A DNA stretch of 46,613 nt, taken from NCBI RefSeq assembly GCF_004122735.1, contig NZ_SDIF01000050.1, positions 1 through 46,613 on the forward strand, read 5' to 3'. The notes beneath the pieces were generated by a model. That model worked only from the letters and a program-made list of their open reading frames with translations. It searched no databases and was not told the DNA's origin. Positions 35,048-43,944 of the stretch are shown here, piece by piece. The translations under genes and the position numbers were made by a program. This stretch comes from Streptomyces sioyaensis (GTDB lineage Bacteria; Actinomycetota; Actinomycetes; Streptomycetales; Streptomycetaceae). Position 1 is the stretch's first letter, and the number at the start of each line of letters is the position of its first letter.

Positions 35048-35468
35048 CAGGCGGCTCCTCAAGCTGGGCCGGCAGGCGCTCCTGAGCGGCTGCCGTGCGG
35101 TCGTGGTGTGCGGCGCCGGTGCGGTTACGCGGCTGCTGGCAGCTCGCGGTCCGAACCGGTCACCCCCCGGTGATGCCCTGTCAGGGCACGGGTCACGCGA
35201 GGGTCCTGCCCGCGGTGGTCGGCCACGGGCCGGCGGTGCGGTGCGGCGGTGTGGTGCGTCGATACAGCCGGACGGACACGATAGCTCTCCCTGTCCGGAG
35301 CCCACAGTGGGCCGGGCCATGATTTTGGCGGGTCCCTCACCTGCGGGGAAGCGTGAGATCCGGCACAGTGGTCGATTCGCCGGCGGGAGGGTTACGGCTG
35401 GTCGGCCAGGGGCAGACTTCCGCCCCTCCCGGCTGACCGGGCCGAGCGTGATGTTGCAAGATGAGGCC
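35048..35468. other. Divergent intergenic region citrate synthase/pdxH
   Basis: 420 bases without a credible gene. They must hold both promoters. A CAAGAT hexamer (35457-35462) six bases before GTG 35469 could be a degenerate -10 for a leaderless pdxH. A short dyad (CTCAC/GTGAG) lies around 35337-35355. I see no terminator or recognised regulator site. Confidence 0.5.
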
Positions 35469-36140
35469 GTGCACCCAGCCGACGCGCCTCACGCCGAGAA
35501 CCCCGACCCTTCCTCCATGCGTGCGCACTACCGCGCCGAGGGACTCGCCGAGTCCGATCTCGCCGCCGGCCCTTACGACCAGTTCGCCCGCTGGTTCAAG
35601 GATGCGACCGTGGCCGGGCTGCACGAGCCGAACGCGATGGTCGTCTCGACCGCGGACGCCGCCGGCCGGCCGAGCTCGCGGACCGTGCTCCTCAAGGGGT
35701 TCGACGACCGCGGCTTTGTGTTCTTCACCAATTACAACAGCCGCAAGGGGCGTGAACTCGCCGAAAATCCGGCCATTTCGCTGCTGTTCCCCTGGCACCC
35801 GCTCGCCCGCCAGGTCGTGGTGTCCGGCACCGCACAACGCATCGGCCGGGACGAGACGGCCGCCTACTTCCGCACCCGCCCGCACGGCTCCCAGCTGGGC
35901 GCCTGGGCCAGCGACCAGTCCGCCCCGATCGCCTCGCGCGCGGAACTGGAGGACGCCTACGAGGAGTTGGCGGCCCGCTACCCGGAGGGCGAGCAGGTGC
36001 CGGCGCCGCCGCACTGGGGCGGCTACCGGATCGCCGCCGAGACGGTCGAATTCTGGCAGGGCCGGCTCAACCGGCTGCACGACCGGCTGCGGTACGTCCG
36101 CGAGGCCGGGGGCTGGCGAGTGGAGCGGCTGGCGCCCTGA
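35469..36140 (+). CDS. pdxH: Pyridoxamine 5'-phosphate oxidase
   Basis: 223 residues from GTG 35469 (HPADAPHAENPDPSSM); ATG 35451 adds six residues and ATG 35518 would remove sixteen. It is an FMN-dependent enzyme oxidising pyridoxamine or pyridoxine phosphate to PLP. Family landmarks: MRAHYRAEGL substrate lid, PNAMVVSTADAAGRPSSRTVLLKGFDDRGFVFFTNYNSRKGRELAENP for FMN binding, ISLLFPWHPLARQVVVSGTAQRI, ASDQSAPIASR, and the C-terminal WQGRLNRLHDR...GGWRVERLAP that binds FMN and substrate. Full length for the family. Confidence 0.96.
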   Translation: MHPADAPHAENPDPSSMRAHYRAEGLAESDLAAGPYDQFARWFKDATVAGLHEPNAMVVSTADAAGRPSSRTVLLKGFDDRGFVFFTNYNSRKGRELAENPAISLLFPWHPLARQVVVSGTAQRIGRDETAAYFRTRPHGSQLGAWASDQSAPIASRAELEDAYEELAARYPEGEQVPAPPHWGGYRIAAETVEFWQGRLNRLHDRLRYVREAGGWRVERLAP

Positions 36141-36651
36141 AACGGGTGCCCGGGGCGGCGGGCGGCTGCGCACAAGCCTCGGGCCGACCGGCTCTCCGGC
36201 GCTGCCGGTTCTCGGGCCGTACCGGCCCTCCCGGTCTCCCGGTCTTCCGGCCGTACCGGCTCTCCGCGGCCGTGGCCGCACACGCAGACGACCCGCGGGC
36301 TGCCTCCTCCGCGCTCGATGGCGCGAAGGGCCGGTCGGACGAACCGGCAGCCCGCGGGTCGGGTGACTGCTTGGGATTGGCCGGCTGCGCATCTGCAGTA
36401 TGCGCTGGTCCGGCGCTGCACTTCGGTGAAGCGACGGGCCGCTAGCCCGCAGCCACCTCACGCGTCCGGTGCGAAATCATTGGCCGAACCACCTCCCTTC
36501 TCGTGTGCTCCACACATTAGGAAGCCGGTCCGCCCGACACAACCACATTTTCCGGAAGCAACGATTTCCCTGAATCGCGGGTGCGCTGTGTCACGTTCCA
36601 GTTGAATGTTCCCAGGTGGAGCATGTGTGGCCGCGTTCATGAGGGGTGCCA
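36141..36651. other. 510-base intergenic region pdxH/PAS gene
   Basis: No gene seen. The left part repeats CCGGTCT/CCGTACCGG-like blocks, the middle holds the long-armed hairpin, and the right part (36470-36630) is much richer in A and T than its surroundings and probably contains the PAS-gene promoter. No tRNA fold could be drawn. Confidence 0.5.
36289..36361. terminator. Long-armed hairpin downstream of pdxH
   Basis: Perfect 16-bp arms (36289-36304 and 36346-36361) enclose 41 bases that contain further short stems. It lies 150 bases after the pdxH stop, so it is either a distal terminator or a structured RNA element. Confidence 0.5.
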
Positions 36652-38232
36652 GTGACTGCTTCGTCAGCTTCTTCCGACCTTTCCGGGGCCTCCGGCCCGA
36701 CCGGCCCTCCCGGTGTCTCCGGTCCGGTGGCCCCGACGCGCCGCGCCACCGAGCAGACCGACGACTCCGGTGTCTCCCGTGACTCCGGTCTGCTCGCCGC
36801 GCTCCTGGACGGCATGGACGCCGCCCTCGCCGCCTTCGCCGCGGACGGCACGGTCACCCACTGGAACCACGAAGCGGAACGCATCCTGGGCTGGACCACC
36901 GCCGAGGCCGTCGGCCGTACGGGGCTGACCGGCTGGGCGGTCCGTAAGGAGGACGCCGACGGGATCGAGGCCGCCCTCGCCGCCGCGATGCGCTCCCCGG
37001 GCCGTCAGGTGCAGGAATTCGCCCTGCTGACCAAGGACGGCCGCCGCGTGCTCGTCCGCACCCAGTCCTCCGCGGTCCGCGGCCCCGGAGGCCGGGTCGT
37101 CGGCGTGTACTGCGCCTTCAGCGAGGTGCACACCCAACTGGACCTGGAGCGGTCCGTCGCGCTGGCCGAGGCGCTGTTCGAGGACGCGTCGTGGGGCGTG
37201 GTGCTGATCGACGCCGATCTGCGGCCCGCCGTCGTCAACGCCCACGCCGGCCGCATCCTGGGCGTGGGGCGCACCGCCCTGCTGGGGCGCCCCCTGGGCG
37301 AGCTGCTGGCGCAGGGCGTCGAGGAGCTGGAGTCCGCGCTGCAGCACGTCCTCGCCGAGGGCGCCCCGCCGGCCACCGCCGAACTGTGGGTGACGCTGCG
37401 CTCCGAGGGGGCCGGATCCCCGCGCCGGTGCTGGCGCAGCGGCTTCGTCCGGCTGGCCTCCCCGCTGGCCGAGGAGCCGGTGCCGCTGGGCGTGGCCTGG
37501 CTCTTCCAGGACGTCACGGACACCAAGCGCGCCGAGCAGGAGAGTTCTCTGCTGCGGTTCCGCGCTCGTCAGCTCCACCGGGCGGGACGGGCGGCCGCGG
37601 AGTGCCCGGACCCGGCCGAGGCCGCCGCCGTCCACCTCGACTTCGCCCTGGCGGGCTTCGCCGACCACGGCCTGGTCGACCTCGCCACGACGCCCCTGCC
37701 CGCGCCGTACGGGGCGGTCGCCGAGGACGACGCGTACGACGCCTGCGACGGGCTGGGCGCGGCGGGCGGCACCGGCCTGCCACCGGGCGGCGCACCCGGC
37801 GCGGCCGCCGGGTACGGTGCGCGCCACGGCAGGCCCCGGCTGGTACGGACGCTGGCCTCCCCGGCCGGTGCGCCCGGCCCCGCCGAGCGGCTTCCGGCGA
37901 CCGGCGTCCCGGTGCCGTACGCGCCGCGCCATCCGGTGTTCCAGGCGTACGAGCGGCGCGGCTCGGTGCGTACCGGCGCCGGACCCGCCTCACCCGAGGG
38001 CTGGGCGGCCGCCCGTCATTGGCCGGACGGCACCGTGCACGGCCTGTGTGTGGCGCTGCGCAGCCGCGGCCGCACCCTCGGCGTCGCGACCTTTCTGCGG
38101 ACCCCCGCGCGCCGCCCCTTCGACCGCGCGGACGCGGACTACGCGGAGGAGGTGGCGGCGCGGATCGCCGCGGCCCTCGACCTCGCGGGCGCCGCGGCGC
38201 TCGGCGGCGCGCCGTCCGCTCACTGCCGGTAG
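36652..38232 (+). CDS. PAS-PAS-GAF sensory protein without output domain
   Basis: 526 residues from GTG 36652 with AGGGG five bases upstream; GTG 36646 adds two residues. A Pro/Ser/Gly-rich tail (1-40) precedes PAS1 (about 45-160, LLDGMDAALAAFAADGTVTHWNHEAERILGWTTAEAVGR), PAS2 (about 165-290, ASWGVVLIDADLRPAVVNAHAGRILGVG) and a GAF-like domain (about 300-520, ending GVATFLRTPARRPFDRADADYAEEVAARIAAALDLA). In SpoIIE/RsbU-type phosphatases this GAF end is followed by a PP2C domain; here the protein stops 12 residues later. Its 3' end overlaps the convergent SIS gene by 13 bases. Confidence 0.85.
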   Translation: MTASSASSDLSGASGPTGPPGVSGPVAPTRRATEQTDDSGVSRDSGLLAALLDGMDAALAAFAADGTVTHWNHEAERILGWTTAEAVGRTGLTGWAVRKEDADGIEAALAAAMRSPGRQVQEFALLTKDGRRVLVRTQSSAVRGPGGRVVGVYCAFSEVHTQLDLERSVALAEALFEDASWGVVLIDADLRPAVVNAHAGRILGVGRTALLGRPLGELLAQGVEELESALQHVLAEGAPPATAELWVTLRSEGAGSPRRCWRSGFVRLASPLAEEPVPLGVAWLFQDVTDTKRAEQESSLLRFRARQLHRAGRAAAECPDPAEAAAVHLDFALAGFADHGLVDLATTPLPAPYGAVAEDDAYDACDGLGAAGGTGLPPGGAPGAAAGYGARHGRPRLVRTLASPAGAPGPAERLPATGVPVPYAPRHPVFQAYERRGSVRTGAGPASPEGWAAARHWPDGTVHGLCVALRSRGRTLGVATFLRTPARRPFDRADADYAEEVAARIAAALDLAGAAALGGAPSAHCR

Positions 38233-38987
38233 AAGATCCGGTCCGCGTAGGCCCCCATCACCCGGGCGTTCCAGTCGTGGCCGCCGTCGACGTTCCCGGA
38301 GCGCAGCAGCGGCGGGTCGATGCCCCGCTCGGCGAGGGTGCCCGCGGCCGTCGCCACCATGGCCTGCATGATCGCGCTGGTGACGACCGTGGAGGCGGGG
38401 GCGAACGGCGCGTCGATGCCGGGCAGCGTCAGCTCCGCGTCGCCGACCGGGATCCGGCTGTCCAGGACGAGGTCGCAGTGGTCCTTGAGGAAGCCGCCGG
38501 AGGCGTGCCGGGACGTGGTGGCTTCCGCATACGCCACCGACGTCACGCCGATGACCTTGATCCCCAGGGCGCGGGCGTGCAGCGCCATCTCCACGGGCAG
38601 CGCGTTGCGGCCGGACAGCGAGATGATCACCAGCACATCGCCCGCCTCCAGGGGGCTGGTGTCCAGGACCGCCGCGGCCAGCCCGTCGACCCGCTCCAGC
38701 GCGCTGCCGAGCGTCGCCGGCCGTACGTCCACGCCCACCACACCCGGGACGGACAGCAGATTCATGACCGCCAGGCCGCCCGCGCGGTAGACCGTGTCCT
38801 GCGCGGGGAGCGAGGAGTGGCCGGCGCCGAAGGAGAAGATCCGGCCGCCCGCCGCGACGGCGTCCGCGAGCAGCGTCCCGGCCGCGGTGATCCGGTCGCC
38901 CTCCGCGTCGCGGACCTGTCGCAGCAGGTCGATCGCGGCGTCGAAGTAGTTCCCGGCCAGCCGGTCGCTCCGGTCGCTCTCAGCCAT
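38220..38987 (-). CDS. SIS-domain sugar isomerase/binding protein
   Basis: 255 residues from ATG 38987. It has one SIS domain: SFGAGHSSLPAQDTVYRAGG and VLVIISLSGRNALPVEMALHARALGIKVIGVTS are the phosphosugar-binding loops, followed by HASGGFLKDHCDLVLDSRIPVGDAEL. Related proteins bind or isomerise amino-sugar phosphates. It is divergent from dmdR1, and a DasR-like box sits between them, which fits a link to N-acetylglucosamine metabolism. Substrate unknown. Confidence 0.9.
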   Translation of the reverse strand: MAESDRSDRLAGNYFDAAIDLLRQVRDAEGDRITAAGTLLADAVAAGGRIFSFGAGHSSLPAQDTVYRAGGLAVMNLLSVPGVVGVDVRPATLGSALERVDGLAAAVLDTSPLEAGDVLVIISLSGRNALPVEMALHARALGIKVIGVTSVAYAEATTSRHASGGFLKDHCDLVLDSRIPVGDAELTLPGIDAPFAPASTVVTSAIMQAMVATAAGTLAERGIDPPLLRSGNVDGGHDWNARVMGAYADRIFYRQ

Positions 38988-39055
38988 TGCCGCGGGCCCC
39001 TCTCGTCGGATCTCGTCGGAATCTCGGCGTCTGTGATCAGTGGCGCGGATCACGT

Positions 39056-39071
39056 TGCGGTCTGGACCAGT
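39056..39071. promoter_or_regulatory. DasR-responsive-element-like (dre) site
   Basis: TGCGGTCTGGACCAGT matches the dre consensus ACTGGTCTAGACCACT at 11 of 16 positions, including nine of the ten central bases GGTCTAGACC. It lies 69 bases upstream of the SIS start and 114 bases upstream of the dmdR1 start. Confidence 0.55.
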
Positions 39072-39184
39072 GCCCTGTCAACACGGCGACGAGGGCCCGC
39101 GGGCGCGCACGAGGCGGCACCGATGTCAGCGGGATGCGTCAGAATTGGGAGCAGGGCCACCGCACCACACATCAAGGGGCACGC

Positions 39185-39877
39185 ATGTCAGGACTGATCG
39201 ACACCACGGAGATGTATCTCCGCACCGTCCTTGAGCTGGAAGAGGAAGGTGTGGTCCCCATGCGCGCACGCATCGCGGAGCGCCTCGAACAGAGCGGCCC
39301 GACGGTGAGCCAGACCGTGGCGCGCATGGAGCGGGACGGGCTGCTGACGGTCGCGGGCGACCGTCATCTGGAGCTCACGGAAGAGGGCCGGCAGCTGGCG
39401 ACCCGGGTGATGCGCAAGCACCGCCTCGCCGAGTGCCTGCTCGTCGACGTCATCGGCCTCGAATGGGAGCAGGTGCACGCCGAGGCCTGCCGCTGGGAGC
39501 ACGTCATGAGCGAGGCGGTCGAGCGCCGCGTCCTGGAGCTCCTGCGGCACCCGACGGAGTCCCCGTACGGCAACCCCATCCCCGGGCTGGCGGAGCTGGG
39601 CGAGAAGTCCGAGGTCGACCCGTTCCTCGACGCCGGCATGGTGAGCCTGATGGACCTGGACGCCGGGGCCGACGGCAAGACGGCCGTGGTGCGCCGGATC
39701 GGCGAGCCGATCCAGGCCGACGCCCAGCTGATGTACACCCTGCGCCGGGCCGGTGTGCAGCCGGGCGCGGTGGTGAGCGTGACGGAGTCGCCGGCCGGGG
39801 TGCTGGTCGGCAGCAGCGGTGAGGCCGCCGAGCTTGGCTCCGAGATCGCCTCGCATGTCTTTGTCGCCAAGCGTTGA
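39185..39877 (+). CDS. dmdR1: DtxR-family iron-dependent repressor DmdR1/DesR
   Basis: 230 residues from ATG 39185, with AAGGGG five bases upstream. It is the iron-sensing master repressor of siderophore and iron-uptake genes. The winged helix reads VPMRARIAERLEQSGPTVSQTVARMERDGLL. Metal ligands fall at exactly the DtxR numbers: Met10, His79, Glu83, His98, Cys102, Glu105 and His106. A C-terminal SH3-like domain is present (ADGKTAVVRRIGEPIQADAQLMYTLRRAGVQPG). With Fe2+ it should bind iron boxes elsewhere in the genome; none was seen in this window. A DasR-like site lies upstream. Confidence 0.95.
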   Translation: MSGLIDTTEMYLRTVLELEEEGVVPMRARIAERLEQSGPTVSQTVARMERDGLLTVAGDRHLELTEEGRQLATRVMRKHRLAECLLVDVIGLEWEQVHAEACRWEHVMSEAVERRVLELLRHPTESPYGNPIPGLAELGEKSEVDPFLDAGMVSLMDLDAGADGKTAVVRRIGEPIQADAQLMYTLRRAGVQPGAVVSVTESPAGVLVGSSGEAAELGSEIASHVFVAKR

Positions 39878-40106
39878 AAGCAGTTTCAGACTCTTTCCTT
39901 TTCGCACCGCCGCCCGCTTTTCCCTGACGAGCCCGCTGAGCTGCGCTGACGCGCCGTTCGGCGGGCTCGGCAAGTTCTTGCCTCTTGAACGGACTTGTGC
40001 GAATCCGTGCGATACGGCCGGTCTCGTGTCACGCTGACGCATGGCCGTGCAGCGGCTTGTCCTGGCCGGGAGGGGGTCGGATGCATCCACTCGTGGTGGG
40101 AACAGT

Positions 40107-40140
40107 CAGGGCCCCGGCGCTGCGAGCAGCCGGGGCCCTG
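40107..40140 (+). terminator. Terminator hairpin downstream of dmdR1
   Basis: CAGGGCCCCG (40107-40116) pairs perfectly with CGGGGCCCTG (40131-40140), with an inner GCTGC/GCAGC stem across a GA loop. Confidence 0.7.
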
Positions 40141-40312
40141 CCTCCCCATGTCCCCCACCCAAGACCCGGAGCCCCGAGCTCTCAGGGTCTTTCCCCACGG
40201 GCCCCCTTCCCGGAAGGGCCCGCCTCCCGGCAGATGTCTCCCCGTGGCGGGCGCGGCCAATCCCCGAGTGAGGTCACTCGAACGAGGGGTATTCCGCGCC
40301 AACGCGGTGCGT

Positions 40313-40334
40313 TCGAATAGGGGTTCGATAGTGT
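40313..40334 (+). promoter_or_regulatory. LexA/SOS-like box overlapping a promoter
   Basis: TCGAATAGGGGTTCGA at 40313-40328 contains CGAATAGGGGTTCG, one mismatch from the Gram-positive SOS consensus CGAAC-N4-GTTCG. It directly abuts a TAGTGT -10 at 40329-40334, so a bound repressor would block the promoter of the gene starting at 40372. Confidence 0.45.
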
Positions 40335-40371
40335 GGAAGTGCTCACGGGACGATTGGGGGTGCCAGGGCAC

Positions 40372-41247
40372 ATGGTGCGACGCATCGATGTAGCAGGGGC
40401 AGGCGGCGTGCGTCTCGCCGCCTGGGAATTCACCGACCCGCCCAAGACCGGCGGCGGTCTGGAGGAGCCCGAGCAGCGTCCGGGCGTGCTGCTGCTCCAT
40501 GGCCTGATGGGGCGCGCCTCGCACTGGGCGGGCACCGCCCGCCGGCTGAGCGCACGCCACCGCCCGGTCGCCCTGGACCAGCGGGGCCACGGCCGCAGCG
40601 AGAAGCCCGCCGTGGGGCCGTATGACCGTGAGGCCTATGTCGATGACGCCATCGCCGCCGTCGAGCAGCTCGGCCTCGCCCCCGTCGCCCTGGTGGGGCA
40701 TGCCATGGGTGCCCTGACGGCGTGGCAGTTAGCGTCCCGGCGACCGGATCTGGTCAGCGCGCTGGTGATCTGCGACATGCGGGCGTCGGCGCTGGGGGCG
40801 GCCTCGCAGCGCGAATGGACCGAGTGGTTCCGGTCCTGGCCGGTGCCGTTCGCGACCCTCGCCGATGTCCGCAAGTGGTTCGGTGAGGACGATCCGACCC
40901 TGGAGCGGCCGCGGCCGGCCCGTGGTGAGTACTTCGCCGAGGTGATGGCCGAGCGCGCCGACGGCTGGCGCCCCGTCTTCTCCCGCCGGCAGATGCTCAC
41001 CGCCCGGGAGACCTGGGTCCACGACGCCCATTGGGAAGAGCTCGCCCAGGTGTCCTGCCCGGCCCTCGTCGTCCGCGGCCTCGACGCCGAACTGGGCCGC
41101 GCCGAGGCCCAGGAGATGGTCCGGGTGCTGCCGCGCGGCGCCTACGCCGAAATCCCCGACGCCGGGCATCTGCTCCCCTGGGAGCAACCCGACGCCTGGT
41201 GCGCCGCCATCGAACCGTTTCTCCACGCGGCCACGATGCCGGGCTGA
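40372..41247 (+). CDS. Alpha/beta-hydrolase-fold protein lacking the nucleophile Ser; carries a TTA codon
   Basis: 291 residues from ATG 40372 (MVRRIDVAGAGGVRLAAWEF); GTG 40333 is in frame but overlaps the -10. The fold is clear: VLLLHGLMGRASHWAGTARRLSARHRPVALDQRGHGRSEKP, later RGLDAELGRAEAQEMV and AGHLLPWEQP with acid and His. The nucleophile elbow, normally GxSxG, reads GHAMG (109-113) with Ala111. Leu120 is encoded by TTA (40729-40731), so translation should need the bldA tRNA and be tied to development. A LexA-like box overlaps the promoter. Function unknown; ordinary ester hydrolysis is unlikely. Confidence 0.88.
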   Translation: MVRRIDVAGAGGVRLAAWEFTDPPKTGGGLEEPEQRPGVLLLHGLMGRASHWAGTARRLSARHRPVALDQRGHGRSEKPAVGPYDREAYVDDAIAAVEQLGLAPVALVGHAMGALTAWQLASRRPDLVSALVICDMRASALGAASQREWTEWFRSWPVPFATLADVRKWFGEDDPTLERPRPARGEYFAEVMAERADGWRPVFSRRQMLTARETWVHDAHWEELAQVSCPALVVRGLDAELGRAEAQEMVRVLPRGAYAEIPDAGHLLPWEQPDAWCAAIEPFLHAATMPG

Positions 41248-41249
41248 GC

Positions 41250-41275
41250 GCCCCCGGCGGCGGTCCGCCGGGGGC
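41250..41275. terminator. Bidirectional terminator between hydrolase-like gene and ABC permease
   Basis: A perfect 11-bp stem (41250-41260 with 41265-41275) with loop CGGT, followed by a second stem CGGCCGG-TTCG-CCGGCCG at about 41278-41295. The two converge on the 3' ends of the opposing genes. Confidence 0.8.
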
Positions 41276-41301
41276 TCCGGCCGGTTCGCCGGCCGTGGCT
41301 C

Positions 41302-42932
41302 TCAGCCCTTGCTGACCGCTCCCAGGATCTCCGGCAGCCGGGTCGCCACCCGGGGCGCCGCCACCCGCAGGCCCGCCTCGGCGAGCCCCACGCCGTAGAC
41401 CGCCCCGGCCGGCAGCAGCAGCCACAACAGCTGGTGCAGACCCGCCACATGCAGCCAGACGGTCAGCGCCACCAGCGGGCTGCACAGCACCGCGGCGACC
41501 AGGACCCCGCCGAAGAGGCTGAACCACGCGATCGCGCCCTGTCCCGGTGCGACGTTCTTGTTGCCCTCCGAGGGGATCGAGTACGGGAACAGCGCCGACG
41601 ACATCGCCCCGGTGGCCAGCAGCGCGCCCAGTACGGCCAGCGAGAGGCCGTAGACCTCCACGAAGTCCGACCACGGCCCGATGAGTGCGGCGGCGCCGAC
41701 GACGACCAGCGTGACGTAGGGGACGGCCACCAGCGCCAGCGTCAACGCGCGGGCTCGCAGCTCCTGATAGGCGTCGCGCGGGGTGGCGATCGTCGAGGCG
41801 ACCATCCAGAACGCCGAGGTGTCCTGCCCGAACTGGTTGTACATCTGCGCGCCGAGCAGCGCGGAGGCCGAAAACGCGGTGTACATGCTGCCGTTGCCCT
41901 GCGCGGAGGTGGCGATCGGGACCAGCAGGCCGACGCCGAGCGCGGTGGCCCAGGCCATCTTCGACTTGGGGTCGCGCCAGGCGTAGCGCAGCGAGCGGCG
42001 CATGACGGTGCCGGTACGGCCGTCCGGCAGCAGCCGTGCGAGCCCGCGTTCCCCGGTGCCGGACCGGCGGGCGCCGTCCTTCTCCAGCGCCTGGAGGGTG
42101 GAGGAGTCCGGGGAGGTCATCAGGGCGGTCAGCGTGCGCTGCCACCACCACAGCAGCAGCGCGAGCGCCAGCGCGGTCAGCGCCAGACCGGCCAGCGCCC
42201 GCCCGTACGCCCCGTGCCCGGCGTCGTCGACGGCGCCGAGCGCGGAGGCCGGCGGCACCCAGCGCAGCACCTCGCCCAGCGGTTCCAGTACGGACAGGCC
42301 GTCCGGCCGCCCCAGCCGCTGGGCGGCGATGTTGACGCCCTGCCCGCCGAGCGCGATGAACAGCCCGCCCAGCACGGCGAGATCGCGGCCGCGGCGGCTG
42401 GTCAGCAGCCGGACCGAGGCGGTGGCGATGGCCCGCGCCAGCGCCACGCACACCAGCAGCACCAGGACGGCGGCCACGACACCCACGACCGCGGCGAGGG
42501 CGCCGTCGGCGACCGCGATCACCGCGCCGGCCACCAGCATGAGGGTGACCACCGGGCCGATGCCGACGAGCGAGGCCATCAGGAGCGAGACGATCAGCGG
42601 CCGCGGCCGCAGCGGCAGCATGACCAGCCGGGTCGGATCGAGCGTCTCGTCGCTCCCGGGGAAGAACAGCGGCATCACCGCCCAGCCCACGGTGAGCATC
42701 CCGGTGAGCAGGACGGCCAGCGCACCGGCGTGCGCATTGCCGCGCAGCGCGGTCAGCCCCAGCACGACAGCGCCGGCGAACAGCAGGCCGACGACGATGG
42801 AGGCGACGTATGCCAGGGTGCGCCCGGTCGACTGGCGCAGCCCGTTGCGCAGCAGCGACAGCTTCAGCCGGACGAAGACGCCGGTCAGGGACGGTGCGGT
42901 GGCGGGGCGGGCGGCCGCGGCGGATGCGGTGC

Positions 42933-42936
<4 letters not shown>
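41302..42936 (-). CDS. ABC-2-type transporter permease
   Basis: 544 residues from ATG 42936, overlapping the ATPase stop by four bases. Roughly twelve membrane segments in two halves (for example LAYVASIVVGLLFAGAVVLGL, LIVSLLMASLVGIGPVVTLMLV, ALAGLALTALALALLLWWW, ALTLALVAVPYVTLVVVGAAALIG, LLWLLLPAGAVYGVGLAEAG) separated by a cytoplasmic stretch (about 270-330). The length suggests both membrane halves in one chain. With the upstream ATPase it forms an export system; cargo unknown. Confidence 0.9.
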
Positions 42937-43814
<878 letters not shown>

Positions 43815-43944
43815 CGGTCCCGCCCTTCGACGTCCCCGCAGGGGCCGGTCCGACCCCCGTCCGGCGTCCCACGATACGGCCGGGGTGCCGGACGGAGCCG
43901 TTCCGCGAGGGCGTCGGGGCGCGGCGGACGGAACGGGCCGCGGG

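Larger units (their letters stand above)
39878..40371. other. Intergenic region dmdR1/hydrolase-like gene with several hairpins
   Basis: About 490 bases without a credible gene. A terminator hairpin is at 40107-40140, a second stem CGGGCCCCCTTCC/GGAAGGGCCCG lies around 40199-40223, and AGACCC/GGGTCT pair around 40158-40190. The right end holds a LexA-like box and a -10. The dmdR1 transcript may run well past its stop, because the first strong hairpin is 230 bases downstream. Confidence 0.55.

Noticed and set aside
33482..35173. Frames crossing the giant hairpin, including Arg-rich hypothetical proteins
   Set aside because: They read through both arms of a palindrome and then antisense to citrate synthase, and have no start context or domain. 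The DNA repeat is the real feature.
36361..36480. Possible tRNA in the gap before the PAS gene
   Set aside because: No T-arm consensus or cloverleaf could be formed, and the dyads present do not have tRNA spacing.
39188..39870. Annotating an adm-like antisense gene
   Set aside because: Antisense frames of this length are expected by chance here. Without expression or alignment evidence it is kept as an observation only.
40258..40330. TTCGA-containing stretch considered as a tRNA T-loop
   Set aside because: There is no acceptor stem or anticodon arm, and the TTCGA copies form an SOS-like dyad instead.
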